Shown one piece after another: positions 23,901 through 36,024 of a stretch of DNA of 64,000 bases. The position numbers were made by a program, and so were the translations under genes. The number at the start of each line of letters is the position of its first letter. Within the stretch, counting starts at the first letter, position 1. A model generated the notes under the pieces. That model was not told the DNA's origin. It was given only the letters and a program-made list of their open reading frames with translations, and did not search any database. This DNA is from Entophlyctis helioformis. Its lineage: Eukaryota > Chytridiomycota > Chytridiomycetes > Chytridiales > Chytriomycetaceae. The stretch covers positions 175,224 to 239,223 of the forward strand of contig JAHLKH010000013.1 in NCBI GenBank assembly GCA_025526915.1, read 5' to 3'.

Positions 23901-26900
23901 GCCATTGCTCCGCGGTAAAGCTCTTTTGTTGCGCCAATGACCTGCTTTGTCATGGCCTGGACGCCACGAGCAAAGTTGTTCGTCGACAGATGCCAGTCCA
24001 AAATAGTCTCGAATATCTTGTGCAGACTAAGATCGTCGAAGGGCGTCACAGACACCGTGTTGAAGTGTCTCAAAAACTGCAACAAGCACGGTTGGCTGTG
24101 TCAGGAAAATCAGGCACGCCCAATTGAAACAGAGGACACTTACCCGCGGCGTGACTGGATTACGGCCACCGCCTGGAGGACCCATTGCACCAATGAACTG
24201 AATGTCAATGATCTCCTGCATCGAGTTTTCGGCCAGATTGTACCAGCCGCTGTGATCCATCCATTGCCGCAGCAATTCGATTGGCGGCTGTGCTCCGTAC
24301 TGCTCACGGGCAGGCATGTTCAGGTCGTCAACGAAGATGAGACAGCGCTTTCCAAGCGGCGGCCCAAACACGCCTTTGCGACGCTTGTCGAGCTTGGATT
24401 CCAAGATCTCCTGTGTTTGGAGCGCCGACGTTTGCGCTGAAAAGTTGATAAAGACGGGAATGTAGACATCCTTGGACATGCCCGTCATGAGTGTGTCGCG
24501 CACGTACATGGACTTGCCCGTGCCAGTTGGGCCAACAAACAAGATCTGCTTGTTGTGGCGAGCGAGGAGTCTCAGCAAGTACGAGTAGCGGGCCGTGTCG
24601 ATCGTTGGGACCATGATGCTGTCATACTTGGTTTTGGGAGGAATGACATAGTTGGCCTGAAGAGTATCCAGCCACGATCGCCAGACTGACCCATTCATGA
24701 GGTCGTATACGTAGTCGTAGACCATTCCATCGGCAGGAAGCGCCACGTCGACATCGAACGTGTTTGGACGAGGTGTTTCTGGTGTGCCAGCGAGTATCGA
24801 GCGGAAGTAGGCACTGAATTTGGGTCGGCCAAGCTCGTTCACGCTGCCACCGACTGCCCAAATCATTGCAAAGGTGCAGCAACCTTGGATTGCCTTTGGT
24901 GTCAAGTCGATGCCCTTTGCACTTGCTGCATCCTTGAACAAGCTGTCCAAAATGTTGAGCGTGGACATGACCAGGTTGGTGTCCGTTGTGTCTGAGATTT
25001 CAACACAATCGCGACGGATGAACTTGAGGCATGGCGCCATGAGCCAGTCGAGCATGGCAAAGAGCAGCTTTTTCTGCTCATCGTCCAAGTTGTCCTGCTT
25101 GTTCATCCAAGACGCAATAATAGTGTCACGCCAGCCTAATCGCGACGGCTCCATGTAAATCATACCACAGCGACTGACGGTGGCTGGTGCACAGTTGGGG
25201 AAAAAGAATCAATCGGCCGCGACCGTAGCAGAGTATTGTCAGTGGTACGTGCGTGCATAAATGGCCATTGGCTGTCCTACAGGCTATACATACCAGGTGA
25301 GGCAACAGCGAGGTCGCGAACCTCGAAAATCAGACTCATTGTTCCCGAAAGCTGAATAATCTCACCACTGTTGAGGCAGAGCTTCTTGTTGTCGTCCAGG
25401 ACGGTATTCATATTCTCGATCCAGATAGCATCGACTGGGCCATCGAAAATGATCCATTTGCGGTCTGGGGTGGCCTGCGATGCAAAGTTGCGGAAACCGA
25501 GCGCGAGCACTCCGTCTGACCATTCGTGTGTGACGGGATCGAATTGGCCGTACAGCTGGCCCATGGTGATGGATTTCGGATTCAGCACTTGCGTGATCAC
25601 CTTGGCTTCTTGGGTCGGTGCCGTTTTGTTGATGTCGCTGAGGGCACCTTGCAGAACGCGGTAGGCTGCTGTTTTGCCAGAGAAAGGCTCGCCAACAACC
25701 ATGAATCCGTGGCGCACGAGCATCATTTCGTATATCTGAAGCACCTTTTCGAGGAACGGCGGCACGTTTTGGAGATTCATGCGGTCACAGTTGATTTGCA
25801 CGTTCTTGATCAGAACACCGTAGTCTGGCACAGGAAGTGTCACACCAGGGAACAGATCGGCTGTGATGCCCCTGAAGAGCGGAATGTCTTGAGACAGGAA
25901 CTTTGCAAGGTTGACGTCGATGATTGAGCGAAGAACAAGGATATTCTCGTTTTCGTTGGAGTACTTGAGCTTGAGATTGCCTGCTGCGTTGAGAACCGAC
26001 TTGACGGCACGCATGCCGTAGTCGTAATGATCCTGAGACGAAAGCTGCTCGGAGCAGAGACGATACGTCGCGGTGATTTTGACGGCAAGACTGCGTGCTT
26101 GGACAAACCCAAATGAATACAGCGAGATCTCGGCAATCAGCGTGTAGTCGGGCACCATCATTGCAACCTTGAATATCGCTGTCAGTGAGATGGACTCGGC
26201 TGCAGATTATGAAACGACCGCCATGTGCTTACAGGACGGAAGAGTGCCTTGAGATTGTCGGGCAGTTCTGAACGGCCAGCATAGCCGGGATTCATGGTGA
26301 TGAACACCGCGCAAACTGGATTGAGGTTGAGCTCGGTGCCCTCAAACACAAACGTGTCGACCTTTGCAAACTTGGCACGTTGGATGGTCAGGATCTGCTG
26401 TGCGACGACTGACAACACCTCGAGATCAATGCGGTTGAACTCGTCAAAGCACGCCCATGCGCCAGCAGCCGAGATTCCTTTGAAGAACTTGCCCATGGCA
26501 ATGTAGTCGAGACCATCAGAGCAGTTGTAGACAACACAAAACATTGCTAGCGCTTTGGCAAGGTCCTTTGTGGTTTCCGTCTTTCCCGTTCCTGCCAACG
26601 ATTGGTAAACGACTAGAAGGTATACAACACAAGCCGTGCTGATACAGCGTACCTGCTGGACCCTCTGGCGCACCGCCAAGGTTCAGTTGCAGTGCTCCAA
26701 AGAGTGTACGGTAACAACGATCTGTGAGCGGGGTGATGACCAGTCGACCACAGTTACCTAATGAGCAGTAGTAGTGCATAATGCTCCTTTAGTGATGATC
26801 ATGTGGATTAAGTGTGTGCTTGTGCAAGTGACGAGACAACTTACCCAGATACTCGTATCCGTACCTACGCAAGCAAAAAACACAAACGTCGGCCGTCAGT

Positions 26901-29900
26901 TAGCAGACGTTTTAGACAGACATTCTTGCAGAGACGCAACTGACTTTTGCACACTGTTGATCATTTTGACTAGAACGCCAGTCTCTTTGTCGGGAAAGTA
27001 GTATCGCAGCTGCGAAAGCCATCCAAAGTCCGTGACTGACGAAATGTGGTCGTCATCCAGCATACTGACGACATCGCGCGCGTGCACATCAATCTGAATC
27101 GCATGCAAGTTAATGGCAGTCAACATGGCATCAATGCATAAAGAAGTATCAAGCATACCACAACGAGTGCCTCTAGCGTTGTGCGTGCAAGCCGCGACAG
27201 GTTGCCGCGCACAAGCTCGACGATCTTTGACAAGCGCTCTGTGCTGAGCTCTACGTAGCGTTTGAGACCGTTGGAACGTCCTTCCAATATAGCAAATTCA
27301 ACCTCGCGTGTCCAGTAGATCTGACTGACTCCAAGAACGACTTGACCTGGCCATTCGAGTACCCATTTTTCTCTCGGCAAGTCCTTGTAGTTTTCGTACG
27401 CGATGGCAGTCACATGACGCATGCTTGCCAGCATGGCTTTTTCGACGTCGAGCAGCCATCGCTCGACAGCGCCAGCCGCTTCGGTCGTTGACACAATCGT
27501 CGTAAACTTGATAAACTCCTTCTGGGCACTGTACATCCCAGTGATGTCCTGGTTCGGCTCAAACTCGAGACTGTTGACACCCTCGAAACATTTCTTGAGA
27601 TGAGGCTGCACACGTGTTGGATCTCTGGTTTCAGACAGATCTCGAGCATCTCGTCGTTGGACAGAAAGAAGAAACGTGGGAAGAACAGCCGCTTGATCTC
27701 CAGGTATTGGTTGAGGCCCTTTTGGATCAGATCCAGCTCAAAGTTGCTGTCCTTGAGTCGTTGCAGCAGATCGGGCATGTCGCAGACCTTGAGGACATGC
27801 TTGTCCTGAGCACAATGGATCATGATATCCTTCCAAGTCTTGTTGACTGAGATGAAGCGCTTTCCTTCGGACGGCATTTGCCGCATAATATCCTCGCTCG
27901 AAAAGATTGGCTCGAGATACAGCCATGTCGCCTGAACCTTTAGCCACTCGTCGAGGATTTCCTGTCCAATGCGTCTTAATGTCAGACTCACAGCATGTTC
28001 TTTCCGCAATAACATTGCAGCATACCTGGATGAGCATGAGCTTCGCATCCCATCCACGCGTCTCCTCTTCGAATGCCTTGATAAACGGCGAGCCCCGCAT
28101 GGTTTGTGTTTTTACGATGTGATCGTCGAGAAGTGTCTGGATATCGTCGGTGCTTGCAAGAATCTGCGTGCCAGTGTCTCTGTAGTCCAGCGTCACAAGC
28201 TCAATGTCCTTCCATTCGCCGTACATCTTGTGCAGAGCTTTTTCAAACGAAAACTCCTTGGTTGCGACGGCAGAAATGGTTTCCATCGAGTCCATATACT
28301 GTCCGAGGTTCCGCTCAAGCACTGCCGAAAACTAGTCGTTTCGTCCGGCTGGAAGCGGAAGCCAACAACCTGCGATATGTCCTTCCAATGGCGATCTCGC
28401 AGTCCTGGATTACACAAGGTGCTGATAAGCGGGATGTGTACCTTGAACCGTTCAATCTGCTCCTTTGTGATTTGCGCGAACTCGTACGGCGCAGACTCTG
28501 GAGCAAACGTGAGAGTCAACTTGTAAATGTTTCGCCACATGGTTGTAACCTCGTTTTCCACACTCTCTGGCTCCAGCTTCAAAAACGAGCCGGTCATCCA
28601 AGTATGGTACGAGCGCTGGAAGTCCACTGATGTCTGGTACAACGTCAGGAACGGCGACAGCCCTTCCATAGCCGTGCCAAGACCAGTAAAGCGAGTGACC
28701 TCCCAGCCAAACAGCTCCTCCTCATGGTTGAATGCACCGATGCGCTCTGCAACAGAGTCGAGGCGAGATTGGAGCTTCTGTGCCGCCTTGAGATACTTGT
28801 TGATTTCCGAGTAGTCGCCATAGCTGAAGTACTCCTCAATTTGCTTTCCGTATCCCTCGAGCTCTGCCATCAGCTTGTCCTTTCGTGATTTGAGGTCGTC
28901 CTGGTTGGCAGCTCGCGACTTGAGGAGGTTGCTTTCACCCTCTGTGAAGATGGGTCCAATCTTTTGGGGCCATGTGAACAGCACGGTATTCATCTCAAAG
29001 TCTTCTCGCTTGAGCTCCGAGTAGGTGATCATAAAGTTGAGTCTGTACAGGACACACCACATAGCCCCACAACCAGTTAGCCAACCGGACGAGACGCTTG
29101 AAACGCAATGTTTGTAACATACTTTTTCTTGGCCTCTTCAACGGCATCCTCGAGTGTTTTCATGGAGACACTGCGTGTCTGATCAATGTACTTTTGCAGG
29201 CTGACCATATCCTCGACGTTGGCTGGCATGGTGGTGATTTTCTTGGCCATCTCCTCAAAGGCCATGATCAACCTTTGACCAGGGATAAATCATGTGTGTC
29301 TGATCAGCAAACGGTGAGTGAATGTGATGCTTTGCAAGCCAGCTTACGTGTTGTTGGCAGCATGGTAATCCATGGCCATCTTCTCCAAAATGCGATTGGC
29401 CAAAGACATGGCCCGATCTGCCAGATCACGGATGAAGTCGCTGCAATGCAGCTCGACCAGCGGAAAGTACACAAAGAAGGGGTATGCGCTCTGGATCATG
29501 TTGGTTGCTTGGTGCCTGTATTTCTTGACCTCCTATATAATCACGCGCCGTTAGCGACGCCTCATGATGGGTTCCAAGTCCATGCACTAGTGATTGGATG
29601 CTCACTCACCTCCATCATCTTCTCCTGTGTGTTTTCAACGCTGAGGAACTCGGTCACATCAACTTCCGAGGCCTTGCCGATCAGAGCCTTGTGCTTGTCA
29701 AACTCTGTCATGTACACGTACGGTGCATTGAGGAGCTTGGCAAGATTTGCGCGTAGTGTCTTGCGCGACGACTCGACAAGCTGGGGGAAAGTGGCTTCGA
29801 AAGCGACACGTACGCACTGCTCCGGCTTGACTGGATTCATGCCGACACGGCTGTTGGATGTGGCCGCCTGTCCACTTGCAAACAGTTGCGTCTCTACTTT

Positions 29901-31941
29901 TGGGATGCGGTCAGCCGCCACCAGCAGACTGTCCATCAACGCCTCGATGACCGTCTGGATTTCCTGCGTTGGCGGATCGAACTTGATCTTTGTGTCTTCC
30001 AAGATCATACGGATCGAGAACGTCACTGAGCGTGCATTCGACGGAAGGTTTGGGTTGTTTGCGGCCACCATGGGGTCAAACAGAGAGATAAAGTCCTTGA
30101 GTGAGTCGCGTACAATCTGCCGCAACTGGTCGCCCAGGACAAGCGCGATTGTTCTGAAAAAGGCCTCCATGCGGTCGTTTGGGATGGACGACCACTCGTT
30201 CCGCTTGCTTCCTTGGTAAAAGACATTGAGGATGGCCGGGTACCATCTGGAAAGAGGGGTAGCGATCATTTACAAACATGCCTTTAGGTCAGTGCATTCC
30301 AAACCACGATGCACTGCACTCGCCATGCCATACGTTGTCAGCAGCTTTTCGTGAGCCTTTTCCAGTTTTTGCGATATCAGCGACTTGAACGATCGAAGAT
30401 CAAAGGAGCCTCCTTTCGTTAGGATTGGCTGAATCTCAATCAGTCTGGTGTCCTTGTATCGATTCCAGACTTCCAGTATCTCCATGATGGATGGGTTTGT
30501 AATGAACAGCGTCGAGCGGATAATGTCTGTAGAATCGCGAAAAGCCATCTGCCAGCTTGGCGTTGATACTCGGATACTTGGTAGCCGCGCAGAGTATGAG
30601 CCCGCGTCCATACAATCCACATCCAAGGTGCAAGCATCAGTCACGATTGGGCTTGCTCTTACTTTAGAAAGTCTTCGGGCCGGTCACTTTGCTGGCTGCC
30701 GTACTCGTTCTTTTGGCGAGGGTCCTTGAGAACGAAATCAACTGGCATTAGCAGCGCGGCTCGTAGGATTAGCTGGGCTGTTACATGATAACTTTCATGG
30801 AAATGCCTTGTCTGCATCATTGAACCCACCGATCGCCTTCTTGACGCTCATGTGGTAGTCTTCACGCATTTCAGCCGACAGCTGGTACACGCTCGACTGC
30901 AACGCCTTGAGCCTTGACGGAATCAGCCTCAAAACATTCGAGAGCCACTCCTCTTCCATGTCTGCAACGTGCTGCGTGTCAACGCCGTTTGTGATATAGT
31001 AGTAGTAGCGTTGCTGATGGCGCCAAGGGCAAGTGTTAGGGTCGCTGGATTACAGTTTGACGCGCATGTTCCATGTGACGGCATTGCCAGCTCGACGTGC
31101 CATTTTATCCTTATCCTGAATATTGCCCCCAGCCTTTGCATAGTCGGACATGATCTCCTGAAGGGTTTGGTCCGCAATATCATCCATATGAACGTCGTCA
31201 TCTGTCTTTTGCCTTGAGAGATGGCCGGCACGCTTTAGTCTCATCATACGCATGCAAATGACGGAATTGCTGCTTCAAGATAACAAACATGCACTCGTTG
31301 TTGGCAAAGCTCATCTTGGCAGTCTGTTCACTTACATGACAATGTTGACGAGCGTTGTCCGGAACGACTCCTTGTCGCGCTTGATTCCCTTTTCTGTGCG
31401 GACAAGAGCATTCTCGGCCTTGCTGGTTTGGTCAATCGGCGCTATTGGCTTGATGCGCTTTGTGTCCCTCTTCATGCCTGCGTCCTCAAAGTCTGGGGGT
31501 TCTCAACAATGCTACGCGTCAGCCACGTTTTGGACTAAACTGCCAATTGCTGGGCCAAGTCTTCTTTGTTTGATGCGCTTGCCGACTCACCAAAGTCTCG
31601 GACGTTTTTGAGGAACCTGGCATGTATCTGGTCAAACTTGGCCAGGGTCGAGTTGCTGTCCAGCTCGTCCCGAGGAACAAACGAATAGTCTCCTTTCCAC
31701 GACCTTCCACGTGTCCCTGTGGGCAAAAGATTCTTTTGCTGGACAGCCAACCAGCCAGTCGACGTGACAATGTTAGTTGTTTGGCTCCTGCCCGACTCAC
31801 AGCAAGCGTCTTTCTGTCTGTGCTTCTGTGTACGCCCTCTGCTGCTGATTCAAGGAGGTGGCAGGAGTCGGCCCTGGTCACCTTGGAGTTTGCCTCGAGG
31901 GGCTTGATTTGCGTCTTACGCCCAACTGGCGACGGGAACAT
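17964..31941 (-). CDS. DNAH7: Axonemal dynein heavy chain, inner-arm DNAH7-like
   Basis: A single-headed inner-arm dynein motor that slides axonemal microtubules using ATP. The start is taken as [11 protein letters not shown]. The N-terminal tail and linker run to about 26.9 kb in many exons. AAA1 carries [15 protein letters not shown], with an intron inside the P-loop at about 26.59-26.65 kb, and [23 protein letters not shown]2 has GEPFSGKT (about 25.68 kb), AAA3 GPTGTGKS (24.52 kb) and AAA4 GVGGSGRQS (23.37 kb). An EF-hand-like loop, [13 protein letters not shown], precedes AAA4, as in DNAH7-type chains. The stalk coils flank the microtubule-binding tip at about 22.65-21.74 kb, followed by AAA5 and AAA6. 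The C-terminal domain ends [16 protein letters not shown]...GVAVF-TGA after an 18.04-18.15 kb intron. All main motor motifs look intact. Confidence 0.95.
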
Positions 31942-31996
31942 CACCGCAGGGGCTTGCTTGACAAGCGATTGGTGAAACGCGTCATAAATGTGACTT

Positions 31997-34900
31997 TTAT
32001 TTGAACAGCTGCTGCTGCAGCGCAACGCATTTCGAAAGCAACATTGCCCTCTCCTTCTCGAGATCCGCCTGCGTGTTGAGCACAAACTCCTTGACCTGAA
32101 TGGGCATCTTTGTCAGTTATTGTGGCAGCTGATTTGATAGCTGGACAGGCTATTACTTTCCTCTTTTCGCAAGCCCTGTATCGTATCGTCGTGCTGCACT
32201 GGCCCCTGCGAGCGCCAAGCCAATTGATGCATGGTCACCTACATGGCCTCATCTTACATCCATTAACACCCTGCCTACCTGCGTGGCTGCCTCTGATCGA
32301 ATCTGCCGAGCCAAGCCGCTGCCATTAGAAGTGCAAAGATCGACTATGCCCTGATCGTGAACAACGAACAGTAGCCAAACTTACCCGATAGTACTCGACT
32401 TGCTTCTTGAGGACACGCTCATATCTCTCATTGGCGTCCATGAGATCGGACATGAGAGTATCAATGTATTCTTTCAACTGCCCGGACTTGTCTGCCGCCT
32501 GTGATTTATCCACAAGGCCGTGCATCTTTGCTTTGAGGTCATCGGCCATCTTCAGCATCTGAAAAGTGCGTCACGCGGATTAATGCAATCAAGAAGAGGT
32601 GCATTTCGTCGGTACTTCACACTTGACTGAAGTGGCAAATACCTCTTTGAATAGTCGCTCGCAGGACTTGGAGAAGTCTTCACTAACGGTAGATGACGAA
32701 TTCATGGGGTCTTGCTTGATCCCTGGAATGACCGACGACGTTTGGTGCGCTACAGCATGTGTCAACGATCTTAGTCTTGCTTCGAGATGCTGGTTGCTAT
32801 TGAATGCCATGCAGAATATCAGTCCCGCGTTGAGCCCATTGCCAGATCCTGCACGACTATGTATCCATGCTGCATCGATCCATACTCATACATACTGTTT
32901 CTGTAGGCGTTCGTGGTCGCGGATGGCTTCTTGTCGCTCACGAACCATTGCCGCCTGCATTGCATCGCATTGAACTCCTGTTAGAACAGAGCATTTCACG
33001 TATGGCTCGCTGTCACATGGCATTGATGAACTGCACCGGCAGGTACACTAGCCTTTTGGTTCACCATCGATATGAGCTCCAGGCCCAGCTCCTCGTTTTT
33101 GAGAAGCAGTGCCCGACGCTCTTTGGTTGCTTGCTGTAGATTGGCTTGCAACGTCGACAGCTCCACATTCAACTGGTGAACCATCTGCGTTAGAGCATAA
33201 ACATGGCTAGCCACATGCTGATATTCCATTTTCAGGACAACGTGCTTCAGTGACCCTTAAACGCAGTTGATCGGCATGATATGGACTGTCTTGACGATGC
33301 CTGCTGTGCGGGTCAAGAATCCCCATCTGATCTTGTAGCTTTGATATGTGATGTGAGTTTAGAGTATCGCAGGCTGGTGCCCACAACACATCCCAGGCCT
33401 TGATATCTTGGAGGCTCACTCACCTCCGTAATCTTTCTTGAATACTCTTCCGACCGCGCTTTGCTTTGAACTTCTGCATCGAGCAGCATCTTCCTGGCGT
33501 CGAACAGCTCCTGCTCCTTGTCATGAAGATCTTGCTCTGTCGCAGCCTTTCTCGAGATGACTGCATTAAGCCTGTTTGGTATCCATCAAGGTCAGTCAGT
33601 CAGTCGGCAGTTACTGCAACCAAACAAGCCGCTCATACCTTTCAGTCAAGTCAGCAACTTGCTGCAAGAGTCCGTTGTCTGCCGATGCCTTTCTAGCACG
33701 CCCTACGGTTGCATGAAGCGCACATTGACATTTTGAGTTGGACACCTGTATGCGTAGCCGATCCTGTATGGAAGGGCGGAGAAGGGAGGCATGGAAAACA
33801 CACGAGGAATGCCTTGGTCTGGTCTTAATGTCTGTGGATCAATGGATGTTCCTGCTGTTGGCTCCTTGATCAACAGTGTCTGTTGCAGCAACGTTTGCCG
33901 AACCTGTCCATATACAATCGTCAGGACATGTGGTTTGCATGCATTGTGATTCCTTTCTCACCCTGTGTTGAGCCATAAGCTTCAAAAAGTTTTCATCGTT
34001 CTTGACTGGATACGACACCATCTGCCTGAGAATTTCAGTCGTATTCAGGGCATTTATATGCGATCCGTTTGCATCGTATGGATCCAGCATCCACAGAATG
34101 GACGTGATGCAGTTGCCCCCGAATTCGTTCAGCAGCAAGCACGATGCTGGTGAGGCAAAACACTCTGCTGGTAACGTCTGTCATGCATGCGGTTGATGAG
34201 CACCAATGCGAGTTGGCCTGTCTGGATGGTGCACAGAACACAATACGCAACAAGAGATACAGCCAATCGAAACGGAACTGACTTTATCCTGCGCAGCATG
34301 CTTCAGGCCATTGTATGCTGCCAGGATCGCGCCACCAACATGCGCCCCCTCCTTCATCACAAGCCGCGACGGGTCTGCAAAAAAGAGGTCCGCAGAGCAA
34401 AAGTCGACCACTGTCAACCGCGATTTGGTCAAAGCCTTGCCATTCTCTTAGTCCATCGTTTTGATCATCACAGAGTTGTATGGCATGGCTCGCATCAAGA
34501 GCTGCCACGATAGCTTTTCGACTTACAGAGTCAGAGGCTGCAAAGATCACGTCAAAAACATAGAACACAAATGAGCGGGCAGCTGCATCGGTGTTGTCTC
34601 CAAGACGGTTCCTTCGCGCCTGAATGCAAAGGTGTCGTCAGTTACCATATACCGAGTCTGGCATTTTCACATGCAACGTGCAGTTCAGCCAAATCCATCC
34701 TACCGTTTGCAAGGCTCCATCGCAAGCCTGCAGATCACTCAAATGCACACTTGATTGACCCGTTATAGTTGGTCCTTCGGGGGTGTCCATGTTGACTGCG
34801 AGCCCTTCATTGGCCGGGTTCAGCAGATCACGCATCCAGTCGCCATACACTTCGCAAATTGTGAGCAAACCCCAGCAGACGATTGTCACGGAGTTCAGCA

Positions 34901-35647
34901 CCTCCTCTTTGGTCGCACAGGTGAATACAGGCAATGCCCTCATAGCCACCAACAGCAGCAGGTTGCACACAAGTCTTGAACAGAACAGCACAGTGATGCA
35001 GAGCGAAAAGGATATCTTAATGAGACACTCAGCCGATCCAGTTGCTCTTGGCTGTCCAACAGGTGCCTGGCAACAAGTCGAAGCAAACCTAGATTGCATG
35101 AATATGCGCCGATGATGTTAGTATGAGAGATGCTTGTATCGGCACTCTGCTGGAGGTTGAGCAGCTGGAGGTTGAGCATGTCATTATTCTACCTGGTGGG
35201 CTGTTGATGGCGGAAGCTCCTTCCAATGCAAACGTCTTGCCGCTTCCACTGCGACCCATGGTTAGAATCGAGATGTTGAAGCCATCAATGCAGGAGTCGA
35301 CCAGCGGCTTGATTGAGGCGTTGAAAAGTGTGTCGATGTTCTCGGTTGCGTCGAGTACGTGGTCAAAGTGAAACGCGCGTTTTCTGGTTGACAGCCGCGT
35401 CAAACACACAGGGTCAGGTGCTGTCTTTGCTGGGTCGAGCCGCAGAGTGCGAAACCAACGACAGAGACCTTCCGCCTTTTGCCTCTTCGGCGATGGTGCA
35501 TGTTTTGGCAAGCACGTCCACCGATACGGTCGGCTTGCTTTTCCCAGTTGACACGGATGGCTTGATGCGCAGAAACACTTTTGCTTTGGAGAGCATGATT
35601 GCGGCCACGCGGAGAGACAGAGAGCGAATCTTCGGCCCGGTTCTCAT
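31997..35647 (-). CDS. Divergent kinesin-like protein with C-terminal coiled coil (CCDC78-like candidate)
   Basis: The 5' exons encode a kinesin motor fold: KVFLRIKPS (beta1), FHFDHVLDATENIDTLF, then a P-loop GRSGSGKT in place of GQTGSGKT, ICEVYGDWMRDLLNP, a switch II-like RLTVVDFCSADLFFADP in place of LVDLAGSE, and LLNEFGGNCITSILWMLDP. From about 33.9 kb down to the TAA stop it is coiled coil (DANERYERVLKKQVEYYR; LNTQADLEKERAMLLS). A degenerate motor plus coiled coil recalls the CCDC78 family, but I am not sure of orthology. AATAAA overlaps the stop. An alternative start is at 35596. The dynein start lies 55 bp beyond this stop on the same strand. Confidence 0.7.
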
Positions 35648-35656
35648 ACCATTACC

Positions 35657-35712
35657 CCTGGTGGAATCGCTGTGATTGGTCAATCCTGGTGGAATCGCTG
35701 TGATTGGTCGAT
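35657..35712 (-). promoter_or_regulatory. Two tandem 28-bp units, each with an inverted CCAAT box
   Basis: Two copies of CCTGGTGGAATCGCTGTGAT continuing into TGGTC(A/G)AT lie back to back, directly upstream of the kinesin-like start. Each holds ATTGG, the inverse of CCAAT, 28 bp apart. This is a plausible promoter element for the minus-strand gene. Confidence 0.45.
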
Positions 35713-36024
35713 CTAGAGAGCCCTTGCGCAGTGCTGTCACTGCGCGATGCGAGCACAGCAACGGCAGTGGTGCAGGTAGCAGCGCCTGCTGTCTCGCTGG
35801 GCGGTGCGTGTGTGTCCTCCATGAATAAAGACGGGCGAATGCATAGTCATGTGCAACGCTCTCTCTCTCTCTGAGGAGCATGCCATTCCACACACACACA
35901 GACCAGTGCTCCATGCATTGCCGCCAAACAATCAGAGAATGTCAATGCAAACAAACACCAGATCGCGACTTGCCACAACACACAACAACATGCAACAACA
36001 AACACACAAGCACGCCCAACACAC
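35713..36024. promoter_or_regulatory. Divergent intergenic region with CT and CA tracts
   Basis: Between the kinesin-like gene (-) and the XPG/Fanzor gene (+). It holds a CT run near 35863-35875, a (CA)n run at 35889-35901, and then about 90 bp of CA- and CAA-rich sequence running up to the ATG at 36025. No coding frame is convincing here. Confidence 0.4.

Noticed and set aside
29098..30219. Long plus-strand frame (373 codons) opposite the dynein gene
   Set aside because: It is the antisense shadow of conserved dynein tail exons; it has no family match, and other such shadows occur along the gene.
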